Shown here one piece after another: positions 1 to 7,747 of a DNA stretch of 15,691 nucleotides. The notes below the pieces were generated by a model. That model made no database searches, was not told the origin of the DNA, and saw only the letters and a list, made by a program, of their open reading frames with translations. Source of the DNA: Sphingomonadaceae bacterium (GTDB taxonomy: Bacteria; Pseudomonadota; Alphaproteobacteria; Sphingomonadales; Sphingomonadaceae); assembly GCA_023384025.1 (NCBI GenBank), contig JAHDXX010000048.1, forward strand, positions 1-15,691. The letters are read 5' to 3'. The stretch's first letter is position 1; each line of letters begins with the position of its first letter. The position numbers and the translations under genes are program-made.

Positions 1-166
1 TAGAGATTTCGACGCGCTGGCCAACCCGCCGAATTACGGTTTCCACCCCCTGACTGGCGATCGCAGGGGCACATTTGCCATGACGATCACGCGCAATTGG
101 CGGCTCACTTTCACCAAGGTCGACGACCAATGCATCGCCGATCTTGATATTGAGGATTACCACTGA
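1..166 (+). CDS. higB: HigB/RelE-type toxin, 3' end only (N-terminus outside the window)
   Basis: The reading frame starting at base 2 is open and ends at TGA 164-166, giving the last 54 residues of a small protein. The segment contains LTGDRRGTFAMTITRNWRLTF followed by a D-rich end finishing IEDYH. This is the usual C-terminal pattern of HigB toxins of the RelE/ParE superfamily (GDR-x-G-x-W/F ... NWR-x-x-F ... V/I-D-YH). Family members are ribosome-dependent mRNA endonucleases that are held inactive by the partner HigA. The stop overlaps the start of the next gene as TGATG, the normal toxin-first higBA layout, so the two are translationally coupled. The catalytic N-terminal part cannot be judged because the window cuts the gene. 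The family assignment is firm from the C-terminus and the neighbour; activity is inferred. Confidence 0.8.
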   Translation, partial: RDFDALANPPNYGFHPLTGDRRGTFAMTITRNWRLTFTKVDDQCIADLDIEDYH

Positions 167-471
167 TGGCTATCAAACTGCATCCTTCGATCTATTCGCA
201 TCCCGGCGGCTGGATGAAGCGGACCTATCTTGATCATTACGGGATTTCCGTGACCGAGATGGCTGAGCATATTGGTGTCAGCCGTCAGAACATGAGTGCG
301 CTGCTTAACGGGCGCGCCGCGATGAGCGCACGCATGGCGCTGAGCTTTGAGAAGGCGTTCGGGATTGATGCTGATACCCTGCTGCGGATGCAGGCCGCCT
401 ATGACCTCGCGCAATTGAGGCTGCGCGGCGAGGAACCGGATGTGAAGCGGATGGAGTGTGTCGGCGGGTGA
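166..471 (+). CDS. higA: HigA-family antitoxin, XRE-type HTH
   Basis: This 101-residue protein opens with the HigA signature: a HPGGWMKRTYLD segment at about residues 12-23 takes the place of the family's HPG-x-x-L-x-x-x-F/Y-L. A helix-turn-helix follows at about 28-62 (ISVTEMAEHIGVSRQNMSALLNGRAAMSA), and then the typical L-x-x-QAAYDL ending at about 73-82. HigA proteins bind and neutralise HigB and repress the higBA promoter. The ATG overlaps the toxin stop. No separate ribosome site is needed if the pair is coupled. A short non-conserved tail (about residues 86-101) follows the family domain. The gene faces the next gene tail to tail across a palindromic repeat at 481-567. Confidence 0.88.
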   Translation: MAIKLHPSIYSHPGGWMKRTYLDHYGISVTEMAEHIGVSRQNMSALLNGRAAMSARMALSFEKAFGIDADTLLRMQAAYDLAQLRLRGEEPDVKRMECVGG

Positions 472-480
472 CCCCTCCCA

Positions 481-567
481 CCGTCATCCCGGCCCCCGAG
501 CCGGGATCCCGCTTTCTTGCGGCGGGCGAAAGGGTAGCGGGACCCCGGATCAAGTCCGGGGTGACGG
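481..567. repeat. REP-like nested palindrome between convergent genes
   Basis: The outer arms CCGTCATCCCGG (481-492) and CCGGGGTGACGG (556-567) are inverted copies with one difference that still allows a G-U pair. The next blocks inward, CCGGGATCCCGCT (501-513) and AGCGGGACCCCGG (536-548), are also inverted copies with one difference. Each half can additionally fold alone (CCCGG..CCGGG on the left, CCCCGG..CCGGGG on the right). The CGTCATCCCGG / GGGGTGACGG arms match the dispersed intergenic repeats familiar from sphingomonad genomes. It fills the gap between two convergent genes, so it could act as a bidirectional transcription end or RNA stabiliser, though no T-run is present. Copy number cannot be assessed here. 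Confidence 0.8.
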
Positions 568-571
568 TCAT

Positions 572-1231
572 CTAGAAGGTATGGAGGGTCGAGTGCTCGT
601 GCATGCTCCCAAGCTTAAGCAAAAGTCTCTCTGAGCTTGATGTTAAAACATTGCTTTTATTATCGTAATTTATCGTCAATTCGACATTTTCAACATCGAA
701 TGCCCGGTGCTTGCCTATTGCGATCCGGTACTCATTCTGATTTGCGAAATGCTGTGGTTTGATGAATGCGACCCGCTCAGGTAACGCCCAATCAGCTAGT
801 GGCTTGGTTTCGACTGATCGGTACTCAACATTTCCTGCACAAATTTTTGCATAGTCGAGTGCAGAAGTTGCATTGGCGCGTGATTGCAATCTTGAAACTA
901 AAACGTCTGCACTCAACTCAACACAGAATCTCCCGAACACTGACGCAATTTCTGACGAAAGCTCGTTGCTCGAGCACCAAACGAAAATTTCGTATTGGAG
1001 AGGCGTTGCGTTGAAACTCCCACCCTTGATGTTGATAGTTCGCCCGTCCTTCATGTCCAGCTGAAGCCCTTCGGCTGGGGCGTACCTGAGCAGGCCATCA
1101 AATGCGTCCCCACGCACGCCTTCTTCAGCCTCGAGTGCTCGAAAATACGCCAAAGGACGCATCAAGATTTCACCCTTGGTGATCAGCCTTCGAGCAAATC
1201 TTTCATTGGTGAAGTACTTGAAGATCGGCAC
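572..1231 (-). CDS. DUF2971-like protein of unknown function, AT-rich
   Basis: This is a 219-residue cytoplasmic protein with no signal peptide or membrane span. The N-terminus reads FKYFTNERFARRLITKGEILMRPLAYFR. The later blocks are FDGLLRY (about 44-50) and a FIKPQHFANQNEYRIAIGKH stretch (about 155-174). This order (a KY/KYF start, an L-x-x-G-E/R-I/L-x-x-x-P element, a late F-x-K-x-x-x-F-x-x-E-x-EYRI block) resembles the DUF2971 group, some members of which occur in phage-defence neighbourhoods. The assignment is tentative. The GTG start lacks a clear ribosome site but sits 10 bases after the ettA stop on the same strand, so coupling with ettA is possible. Composition differs from the surroundings: bases 601-660 hold only 23 G/C of 60, against roughly two thirds in neighbouring genes. 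That suggests horizontal acquisition. Confidence 0.6.
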   Translation of the reverse strand: MPIFKYFTNERFARRLITKGEILMRPLAYFRALEAEEGVRGDAFDGLLRYAPAEGLQLDMKDGRTINIKGGSFNATPLQYEIFVWCSSNELSSEIASVFGRFCVELSADVLVSRLQSRANATSALDYAKICAGNVEYRSVETKPLADWALPERVAFIKPQHFANQNEYRIAIGKHRAFDVENVELTINYDNKSNVLTSSSERLLLKLGSMHEHSTLHTF

Positions 1232-1241
1232 GAAAAATTCG

Positions 1242-2915
1242 CTACCGAGTCAGCTTCTTGTACGCCAACCGCGTCGGCCGGTCTGCCGCATCGCCAAGGC
1301 GCCGCCGCTTGTCTTCCTCGTATGCCTCGAAGTTGCCTTCGAACCACTCCACGTGGCTGTTGCCTTCGAACGCGAGGATGTGCGTCGCTAGCCGGTCAAG
1401 GAAGAAGCGGTCGTGGCTGATCACCACTGCGCAGCCGGCGAAGTTCTCGATCGCGTCTTCCAGCGCGGCGAGGGTTTCGACGTCGAGGTCGTTGGTCGGC
1501 TCGTCCAGCAGCAGCACGTTGCCGCCCTCTTTCAGCATCTTGGCCATGTGCACGCGGTTACGCTCACCGCCGGACAGCTTGCCGACGTTCTTCTGCTGGT
1601 CCGAGCCCTTGAAATTGAACGCGCCCACGTAAGCGCGCGTCGACATATCGTGGCCGTTGACCTTCATGTAGTCGAGGCCGTCGGAGATCTCTTCCCACAC
1701 GTTCTTCTTCGGGTCCAGGTGGTCGCGGCTCTGGTCGACATAGCCGAGGTGCACGGTCTGGCCGATCTCGACCGTGCCGCTGTCTGGCGTCTCCTTGCCG
1801 GTGAGGATCTTGAACAGGGTCGACTTGCCCGCGCCGTTCGGCCCGATCACGCCGACGATCCCGCCCGGAGGCAGCATGAACGACAGGTTTTCGAACAGCA
1901 GCTTGTCGCCATAGGCCTTGGAGATGTTCTTGGCCTCGATCACCTTGCCGCCGAGCCGCTCGGGCACCTGGATGACGATCTGCGCCTTGCCCGGCGCGCG
2001 GCCGGCCTGCGCGTCCTGCAGTTCCTCGAACTTGCGGATACGCGCCTTGGACTTGGTCTGGCGGGCAGCCGGGGTCTGCCGGATCCACTCCAGCTCGCGC
2101 TGCAGCGCCTTCTGCTTGCCGCTCTCCTCGCGGCTTTCCTGCTCCAGCCGCTTGGCCTTCTTCTCGAGGTAGGTCGAGTAGTTGCCTTCGTAGGGGTAGT
2201 AGCTGCCCCGGTCGAGTTCGAGGATCCAGCCGACGACGTTGTCGAGGAAGTAGCGGTCGTGGGTGATCATCAGCACCGCACCGGCATACTCCTTGAGGTG
2301 GTTTTCCAGCCACTGAACAGATTCTGCGTCCAAGTGGTTGGTCGGCTCGTCGAGCAGCAGGATGCTGGGCTTCTGGATCAGCAGGCGGGTCAGCGCGACG
2401 CGGCGCTTTTCCCCGCCCGACAGCGTTTCGACGCCCATGTCACCCGGCGGGCAGCGCAGGGCTTCCATCGCCACTTCGAGCTGGTTGTCGAGCGTCCAGC
2501 CGTCAACCGCGTCGATCTTGTCCTGCAGCTCGCCCATTTCCGCGCCGAGCGCGTCGAAATCGGCATCGGGCTCGCACATCAGCGCGCTGATTTCGTTGAA
2601 CCGGGCGACGAGATCGGCGGTTTCTTTCGCCCCTTCGCGCACGTTTTCCAGCACAGTCTTGGTCGGATCGAGTTCCGGTTCCTGCTCGAGATAGCCGACG
2701 GTGATGTTCTCGCCCGGCCAGGCCTCGCCGGTGAAATCGGTGTCGATCCCGGCCATGATCTTGATCAGGGTCGATTTGCCCGCGCCGTTGGGGCCGACGA
2801 TGCCGATCTTCGCGCCCTGGTAGAACTGCAGGTTGATGTTGTTCAGCACCGGCTTCTGGGCACCGGGGAAAGTCTTGGTCATGTTCTTCATGACGTAGGC
2901 GTATTGCGCGGCCAT
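1242..2915 (-). CDS. ettA: Energy-dependent translational throttle protein EttA (ABC-F ATPase)
   Basis: This is a complete 557-residue ABC-F protein, close to the usual EttA length of about 555. ABC domain 1 has Walker A GPNGAGKST (41-49), signature LSGGEKRR (165-172) and Walker B LLLDEPTNHLD (186-196). Domain 2 has GPNGAGKST (358-366), signature LSGGERNR (447-454) and LLLDEPTNDLD (468-478). The EttA-type arm insertion lies in domain 1 (about 95-140), and the charged linker that reaches the ribosome is at about 245-320 (RELEWIRQTPAARQTKSKAR). There is no membrane domain. EttA binds the ribosomal E site and gates the first elongation step according to the ATP/ADP ratio. The start is supported by AAGGA at 2924-2928 (read on the minus strand), 8 bases before ATG. 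All nucleotide-binding motifs are intact, so function is likely conserved. It diverges from the CHAT-protease gene. Confidence 0.97.
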   Translation of the reverse strand: MAAQYAYVMKNMTKTFPGAQKPVLNNINLQFYQGAKIGIVGPNGAGKSTLIKIMAGIDTDFTGEAWPGENITVGYLEQEPELDPTKTVLENVREGAKETADLVARFNEISALMCEPDADFDALGAEMGELQDKIDAVDGWTLDNQLEVAMEALRCPPGDMGVETLSGGEKRRVALTRLLIQKPSILLLDEPTNHLDAESVQWLENHLKEYAGAVLMITHDRYFLDNVVGWILELDRGSYYPYEGNYSTYLEKKAKRLEQESREESGKQKALQRELEWIRQTPAARQTKSKARIRKFEELQDAQAGRAPGKAQIVIQVPERLGGKVIEAKNISKAYGDKLLFENLSFMLPPGGIVGVIGPNGAGKSTLFKILTGKETPDSGTVEIGQTVHLGYVDQSRDHLDPKKNVWEEISDGLDYMKVNGHDMSTRAYVGAFNFKGSDQQKNVGKLSGGERNRVHMAKMLKEGGNVLLLDEPTNDLDVETLAALEDAIENFAGCAVVISHDRFFLDRLATHILAFEGNSHVEWFEGNFEAYEEDKRRRLGDAADRPTRLAYKKLTR

Positions 2916-2959
2916 CGGGCGGGTCCTTCGGGAATTTCAGCGGTTGCGGAGTTGGCGCG

Positions 2960-2988
2960 CAGATAGGGGGTGAACGCGCCCCAAGCAA
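2960..2988 (-). promoter_or_regulatory. Candidate sigma70-type promoter for ettA
   Basis: Read on the minus strand, TTGCTT (2983-2988) is followed after exactly 17 bases by TATCTG (2960-2965), 44 bases upstream of the ettA ATG. Both boxes are recognisable but imperfect, and the spacing is ideal. It is the best such pair seen in the 123-base gap between the divergent ettA and CHAT genes. No equally good pair was seen for the plus-strand gene. Confidence 0.4.
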
Positions 2989-3038
2989 GCGTTCCGGCAT
3001 GCTGGACTTGGCGCACCGTGCGCGATAGCCCTGCAGCG

Positions 3039-5837
3039 ATGAGGTTTGCCATTCTGCCGCTCGCGCTGCTGGCCGCGCCGGTGCCGGTACTCGCCAGCGC
3101 GCCGATCCCGGAGGGGGTGACACCGCTGCCGGCCGAGCTGGGGGACCGGGCCATGGCGGCGGCGGGCCTGGGCGATTGCCTGCCGCAGGACCAGTCGGAA
3201 CTCTACAGGTCGTCCGAATTGTCGAGCCAGCTCGAATGGCTCTATGTCTATTTCGAAGGGCGGATGGCAGAGCGGCCATCGTTCACAGCGGCCACGCTCG
3301 CCTTGTGCCGGGTGCGGCTGGCACGGGCCAAGGGCGATGCTGGCGAGGAAATGATGCGGGGGCTCCTGCTCGATCTGGCGGCGCTGGAAGGGCAGGGCGA
3401 TCCCGGGTTCGCGTGGCTGGTCCTGGAAGCGGCAAGCCTGTTTGTCGAGCAGGGCAACGGCGAGGCAGCGCTGGCCTTGCTCAGGCGCCATGCAGACCTC
3501 TTTTCAGGGCAACCTGCGCTGACCCGGGCGCAGGTGCTGGGGCAGATGGCCGGGGCGCTGGGCAATCTGGACGAGGCCGCGCTGGATGGTGTGCTCCAGT
3601 CTACCACTGTGCGGGACCTGTTGCCGGACAACCCGGCCAACCATGAAACCCTGCTGCTGCTCCTGCGCTTCCAAGCCGAGCAGGCAGACAAGCTTGAACC
3701 CGGTTCAGAACGCGCACGCGCGGCGTGGGGGGCGCTCGCGGCGGGTGCGGCGGGGCCAAGCCTTTACCACCGGCGCTTTGCCACGTTGGCCTGGCGGGAG
3801 TTGGCCCGGCATGAGGCCCGCTCGGGCAATTTCGCCGCGGCGCGTGACGCGCTCGATCGCAGTTATGCAGCAGCCTTTGCGCCGGGAGAGCAACGTTCAT
3901 GGCCTATCGGCACGCTCGACCTGGGCCTGCCTTCGCTCAATGCGGAGATTGCCCGGGAGCAGGGGGCCAAGCTGACTGAGCTGTTTCCGTTGCAGATCGT
4001 GCCGGGGGCAGAGAAGCCGCCCAAGGGAAGCTGGTTCTATTACGATTTCCAGCTCGATTTCGATGATACCGATCCGGCCCGGCGTGAAGCGATCCTGACG
4101 CTTTACCGCGACCTGTGGGAAGCGCGCGGGATGCCCGACGTGATCGACCGGCCGTTTGCGCCTGACATCGTCCAGCTTGCCTCGGTTGCGTTCGAACAGG
4201 CCCAGTCGCTCAACGTCGACGGGGCAGAGGACGATGCGGTCTTCGCCAATGCCCTGCGCCAGACCGGGTCGGCTGAAGAGCGCGCTGCGCTGGAGCGCTT
4301 CGACATGCTCCGCCGCCGGCAGGACGCGCTGCTGCGCCGCTATGCGCTGTCCGATGCGGTGGGCGGGGCGGACCCGGTACTGGCAGAGCTCCGGGCGGTA
4401 TCGGCAGAGCTGGCGTCGCTCGACGAGGACATCGGCTGGATGCTGGACGGCGCGGCTGAAGGCCAGCCGCGCTGGGCGGCGCTCAATCCCTGGTACCTTG
4501 CCTTGCGCCAGTCCTTTGCCAAGGGGCTGGGGGAGGACTTCCTGCTGATTGTCCCGGCCGAGGGAGACATCCACGTCTTCGCGCAAGGGCGGCGCAAGGG
4601 GCGCGATTTTGCCTGGCATCGGGTCAAGGGTGGCGAGGCGCTGGTCCAGCCGCTGGTCGAGCGGCTGCGCTGCCAGCTGGACGAGGACAGTTGCACAGTG
4701 GCTGCGATCCGGGCGCTCGACGCGATCGAACCGTCTCCGCTGGAACAGGCCGGGCAAGCGGCGTTTGACCGCGATGCGGCATGGCAGCTCTATGACTTGC
4801 TGATCCGCCCGGTCGAGCCGGTGCTGGGCAAGGGCGCCGATGTGTTCGTGGTCGCCAAGGGCGCCATGGGCACGCTGCCGCTGCACCTGCTGGTCACCGC
4901 TCCGCCGCGCGCGGGGGAAGACTGGGCCGACTACGAGGCGATGCGCAAGACGGAGTGGCTGGGGGATCGCTATGCCTTCACCACGCTGCCGTCGTTCAAT
5001 GCGTTCCGGCCCAACCGGTTCAAGACCTTGCGCAATACCAGCGAGGACATGCTGTTTGCCGTTGCCAGCCCTGCCTTCACCGGCAGCGACAGCCCGGGCA
5101 AGCTGCGCAGCGCCAGCTTCTTCGCCCCGGTGCGGGACGGGGTGCTGGCGGACCTTTCCGCAATCCGCCGCCTTGCGCCCCTGCCCGGCACGATGACCGA
5201 GTACCGGCGGCTGGTGCAGGAATTGCAGCCACCGCGCCACACCGCCTTGCTGGGCATGGATGCGAACGAAGCCGCGGTCCGCTCGAGTGCCGAACTGGCG
5301 CAGGCGCGCACCGTGTTGTTTGCCACCCATGGCCTGCTGCCCCGCCAGAACCGGGGCGAGCTGGCTGAACCCGCGCTGGTGTTCACCCCGCCGGACAAGG
5401 CCAGCCGTGCGAATGATGGCCTGCTGACCGCGAGCGAGATCCTGAGCCTGCGGTTGCGGGCGGACTGGGTCATCCTGTCGGCCTGCAACACGGCGGCGGG
5501 CGCGGGTGGCGGTGAAGGGCTGTCGGCGCTGTCAGCAGCGTTTCTGCGGGCAGGGGCGCTGCAGGTTCTGGCCAGCCACTGGCCGGTGTTCGACGAGATC
5601 ACCCCGACCCTGACCACACTGACGCTGCGGATCGGCAAGGACCAGCCGAAGATCGGCCCGGCGCGCGCGCTTCAGCAGGCGATGGCGGCGGTGCGCCGGG
5701 GCAAGGGACCGCGCAGCCAGCCAGTGCCGGGTTGGCAGCCGCATTGGGCACACCCTGCCGCATGGGCCCCGTTCACGGTGATCTCCAATGGCGATGAAGC
5801 CATCGTCAACGACCGTTTCGACCTCAACCGCGAGTAG
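3039..5837 (+). CDS. Exported TPR-like/CHAT-domain putative cysteine protease
   Basis: From the ATG at 3039 the protein is 932 residues and begins with a clear signal peptide (MRFAILPLALLAAPVPVLASA). A GTG at 2970 would add 23 residues ahead of it and is less likely. The first half is helical and repeat-like; two TPR-like units are visible, near 128-160 (FAWLVLEAASLFVEQGNGEA) and 245-280 (LAWRELARHEARSGNFAAAR). The C-terminal third is a CHAT domain, a caspase/separase-fold peptidase. It contains FVVAKGAMGTLPLHLL near residue 605, catalytic His764 in FATHGLL, and catalytic Cys816 in LSACNTAAG. A GGEGLSALSAAFLRAGA helix and an ASHWPV motif follow, both standard for CHAT. The dyad is intact, so proteolysis is likely. 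The signal peptide places it in the periplasm or outside the cell, where substrates are unknown. The M28 peptidase gene begins 45 bases later and is probably co-transcribed. Confidence 0.9.
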   Translation: MRFAILPLALLAAPVPVLASAPIPEGVTPLPAELGDRAMAAAGLGDCLPQDQSELYRSSELSSQLEWLYVYFEGRMAERPSFTAATLALCRVRLARAKGDAGEEMMRGLLLDLAALEGQGDPGFAWLVLEAASLFVEQGNGEAALALLRRHADLFSGQPALTRAQVLGQMAGALGNLDEAALDGVLQSTTVRDLLPDNPANHETLLLLLRFQAEQADKLEPGSERARAAWGALAAGAAGPSLYHRRFATLAWRELARHEARSGNFAAARDALDRSYAAAFAPGEQRSWPIGTLDLGLPSLNAEIAREQGAKLTELFPLQIVPGAEKPPKGSWFYYDFQLDFDDTDPARREAILTLYRDLWEARGMPDVIDRPFAPDIVQLASVAFEQAQSLNVDGAEDDAVFANALRQTGSAEERAALERFDMLRRRQDALLRRYALSDAVGGADPVLAELRAVSAELASLDEDIGWMLDGAAEGQPRWAALNPWYLALRQSFAKGLGEDFLLIVPAEGDIHVFAQGRRKGRDFAWHRVKGGEALVQPLVERLRCQLDEDSCTVAAIRALDAIEPSPLEQAGQAAFDRDAAWQLYDLLIRPVEPVLGKGADVFVVAKGAMGTLPLHLLVTAPPRAGEDWADYEAMRKTEWLGDRYAFTTLPSFNAFRPNRFKTLRNTSEDMLFAVASPAFTGSDSPGKLRSASFFAPVRDGVLADLSAIRRLAPLPGTMTEYRRLVQELQPPRHTALLGMDANEAAVRSSAELAQARTVLFATHGLLPRQNRGELAEPALVFTPPDKASRANDGLLTASEILSLRLRADWVILSACNTAAGAGGGEGLSALSAAFLRAGALQVLASHWPVFDEITPTLTTLTLRIGKDQPKIGPARALQQAMAAVRRGKGPRSQPVPGWQPHWAHPAAWAPFTVISNGDEAIVNDRFDLNRE

Positions 5838-5871
5838 CGCGCAACGCAATCCGGCCTTATGGGCCGCGTCC

Positions 5872-5877
5872 AAGGAG
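5872..5877 (+). promoter_or_regulatory. Ribosome binding site fixing the M28 peptidase start
   Basis: AAGGAG lies 5 bases before ATG 5883. It favours that start over an in-frame ATG at 5859, which has no such site and would put extra residues ahead of the signal peptide. Confidence 0.8.
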
Positions 5878-5882
5878 TTACC

Positions 5883-7265
5883 ATGAAACCAGCTATGCCC
5901 GCCTTGTTCGCACTCGTGCTCGCCGTTCCCGCGGTCGCCACGCCGCCCGTTCCGATGACGCCAACTCTGGAAGGGGTCGCAGACAGCGCTTTGCGAAACG
6001 ATACCTATGCGTGGGACTTCGTCGAAGGCATCACCACCGAAGTCGGCCCGCGCCAGGCGGGAACCGAAGCCGAGGCGCGCGGGCGCGCATGGGCGATGCG
6101 CTGGCTCAAGGCGAACGGATTCGCCAACGTGGCGGACGAACCGTTCCAGATGGAAACATGGGTGCCGGGTGAAGCGCGGGCGGAAATTGTCAGCCCTTTT
6201 CCGCAACCGCTCGCGGTCCTGGCGCTGGGCGACACGGCCTCGACCGGGCCCGATGGCCTAACCGCGGAAGTGGTCCTGTTCCGAACCGTCGACGACCTGC
6301 GCGCCGCTCCCGAAGGCAGCCTCAAGGGCAAGATCGCCTATATCAGCCATTCGATGACGCGGACGCAGGACGGCAGCCAGTACGGTTTTGCCGGTCCTGC
6401 GCGCTGGGTCGGGGCCGGGATCGCTGCGAGCAAGGGTGCGGTCGCCACCGTGATCAAGTCGGTCGGGACCGACAGCGAACGCACCCCGCACACCGGAGGC
6501 ACCGATTTCCCTCAAGGCGTCGCGCCGACCCCCGCCGGTGCGCTGGCGATTCCCGACGCCAACAACCTCGAGCGGATGTTCGCCCGTGCAGGTGGCAAGC
6601 CGATCATGATGAAGCTCACCCTGACCCCGCGCAGCCTCGGAATGACCACCAGCGGCAATGTGGTCGGCGAAATCGTCGGGCGCGATCCTTCGCTGCCGCC
6701 GGTACTGGTCGCCTGCCACATCGATAGCTGGTGGAACGGTACCGGGGCAATCGACGATGGCGCCGGGTGCGGGATCGTGGCTGCGGCGGCGAAGAATGTC
6801 GCCGCAAGCGGCCGTCCGCTGCGCACGATCCGGGTGCTTATGGCTGGGGCGGAGGAAACCGGCCTGTGGGGCAGCAAGGCCTACTCGGCAGCCCATATCA
6901 ACGAGCCTATCGCCGTCGGCCTTGAAAGCGATTTCGGGGCGGACCGGATCTGGCAGTTCCAGAGCAATTTCCGTGACCGCAATCCCGGCTTGCATAACCG
7001 GATCGTCAAGGCAGTTGCCCGCTTCGGCGTTTCCGGCGGCACCGGCGTTGCCAGCGGCGGGGCGGACATCAACATTGTCCGCGACCAGAAGTCCGCGATC
7101 ATCGACCTGCGGCAGGACGGCACCCGCTATTTCGACCTGCACCACACCGCGAACGACACGCTCGACAAGATCGATCCGGTCCAGCTGCGGCAGAACGTGG
7201 CAGTGTGGACGCAGGTCGTAGGCATCCTCGCGAACGAACCCGGCGAGATCTTACCGCGTCAATAG
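5883..7265 (+). CDS. Exported M28-family metallopeptidase with PA domain
   Basis: The 460-residue product has a signal peptide (MKPAMPALFALVLAVPAVA). A PA-type insert domain spans about 125-250; its GKIAYISHSM strand and A-x-x-KGAVATVIKS segment are characteristic. The zinc peptidase core follows, with visible candidate ligands and catalytic residues: His279 and Asp281 in CHIDSW, the Asp291-Asp292 pair in IDDGAG, Glu324-Glu325 in AGAEETG, Asp350 in ESDFG, and His420/His421 in LHHTAND. All five M28 motifs are present, so a co-catalytic dizinc aminopeptidase or carboxypeptidase activity is expected. Its specificity cannot be read from sequence. The location should be periplasmic or extracellular, like the CHAT protein encoded 45 bases upstream. 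The 3' end overlaps the convergent gene at 7259 by 7 bases. Confidence 0.93.
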   Translation: MKPAMPALFALVLAVPAVATPPVPMTPTLEGVADSALRNDTYAWDFVEGITTEVGPRQAGTEAEARGRAWAMRWLKANGFANVADEPFQMETWVPGEARAEIVSPFPQPLAVLALGDTASTGPDGLTAEVVLFRTVDDLRAAPEGSLKGKIAYISHSMTRTQDGSQYGFAGPARWVGAGIAASKGAVATVIKSVGTDSERTPHTGGTDFPQGVAPTPAGALAIPDANNLERMFARAGGKPIMMKLTLTPRSLGMTTSGNVVGEIVGRDPSLPPVLVACHIDSWWNGTGAIDDGAGCGIVAAAAKNVAASGRPLRTIRVLMAGAEETGLWGSKAYSAAHINEPIAVGLESDFGADRIWQFQSNFRDRNPGLHNRIVKAVARFGVSGGTGVASGGADINIVRDQKSAIIDLRQDGTRYFDLHHTANDTLDKIDPVQLRQNVAVWTQVVGILANEPGEILPRQ

Positions 7266-7633
7266 TTGGGGGTGATCGGTACTGGCCGCCAGACAAGGCT
7301 GTTACCTCGCAAGTATGCAGGCCGGGCGAGCCATGTCTGGCCCTGTTGATCGCGCACCGTCAACTTGCTGTTGAAGCGGGCCAGATCCTGATCCGTGATT
7401 CCAAGCGTGTCTTGCAGCGCGTCGCTGGCCGTGTTGTATTGATGGTCAGGCAAGCTTTCCAGCGCGGCACAGCCGTCCATGTACTCTGTCAGACGCGCAA
7501 GCCAGGCCAATGTGTCTGGTCTCGCTCCGCTTATTGTCGCTTCAAACCACGGAAAATCTTGCTCAGGTTCCGATAGGGCGGCGATCGGCCGACCATCGAT
7601 CAGCAACGCCCAGCTTGGCAATTCCGACGACAT
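7259..7633 (-). CDS. Hypothetical protein, 124 residues, family not recognised
   Basis: This is a soluble acidic protein without signal peptide, membrane span or known motif. It begins MSSELPSWALLIDGRPIAAL and is rich in Trp (W8, W29, W44 and others). Support for coding is moderate. The frame is open from an ATG to a TGA that nearly abuts the end of the convergent M28 gene, the composition reads like a folded protein, and no better frame exists in this interval. No Shine-Dalgarno is evident upstream. G+C is visibly lower than in the neighbours, which hints at a different origin. I assign no function. Confidence 0.6.
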   Translation of the reverse strand: MSSELPSWALLIDGRPIAALSEPEQDFPWFEATISGARPDTLAWLARLTEYMDGCAALESLPDHQYNTASDALQDTLGITDQDLARFNSKLTVRDQQGQTWLARPAYLRGNSLVWRPVPITPNY

Positions 7634-7747
7634 GGCCCGCAGTAGCCGAAGGCCTTATCTTTGGCGACCCCCGGGGATGTGGGAATGGCGGGGAGCGGAT
7701 CGCTTTGCGACCCTGTTCGCGACAACCGTGAACAAGGAGACCAAGCC
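7634..7747. other. Divergent intergenic region, no firm signal
   Basis: These 114 bases separate the minus-strand hypothetical gene from the plus-strand lipoprotein gene and must carry at least one promoter. A weak TTGGCG (7661-7666), 17 bases, AATGGC (7684-7689) pair points toward the lipoprotein but is too poor to call. CCCCCGGGG at 7668-7676 is a short GC palindrome. Apart from the ribosome site at 7734-7740, nothing else stands out. Confidence 0.4.
7734..7740 (+). promoter_or_regulatory. Ribosome binding site fixing the lipoprotein start
   Basis: AAGGAGA lies 7 bases before ATG 7748. It selects this start over the upstream in-frame start at 7661, which would bury the signal sequence. Confidence 0.8.

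Noticed and set aside
1413..2966. Long plus-strand open frame opposite ettA (517 codons)
   Set aside because: It is antisense to a strongly supported gene. The product is a low-complexity L/V/A/D/H-rich string with no domain; such frames are common opposite high-GC genes.
3897..5330. Minus-strand open frame (477 codons) opposite the CHAT gene
   Set aside because: The sense frame contains the CHAT catalytic motifs; the antisense product is rich in R/Q/G with no motif.
5852..5866. CGGCC-TTATG-GGCCG hairpin between the CHAT and M28 genes
   Set aside because: It is a 5-base stem without a T-run, too weak to be called a terminator. It lies just before the M28 ribosome site and probably has no effect on co-transcription.
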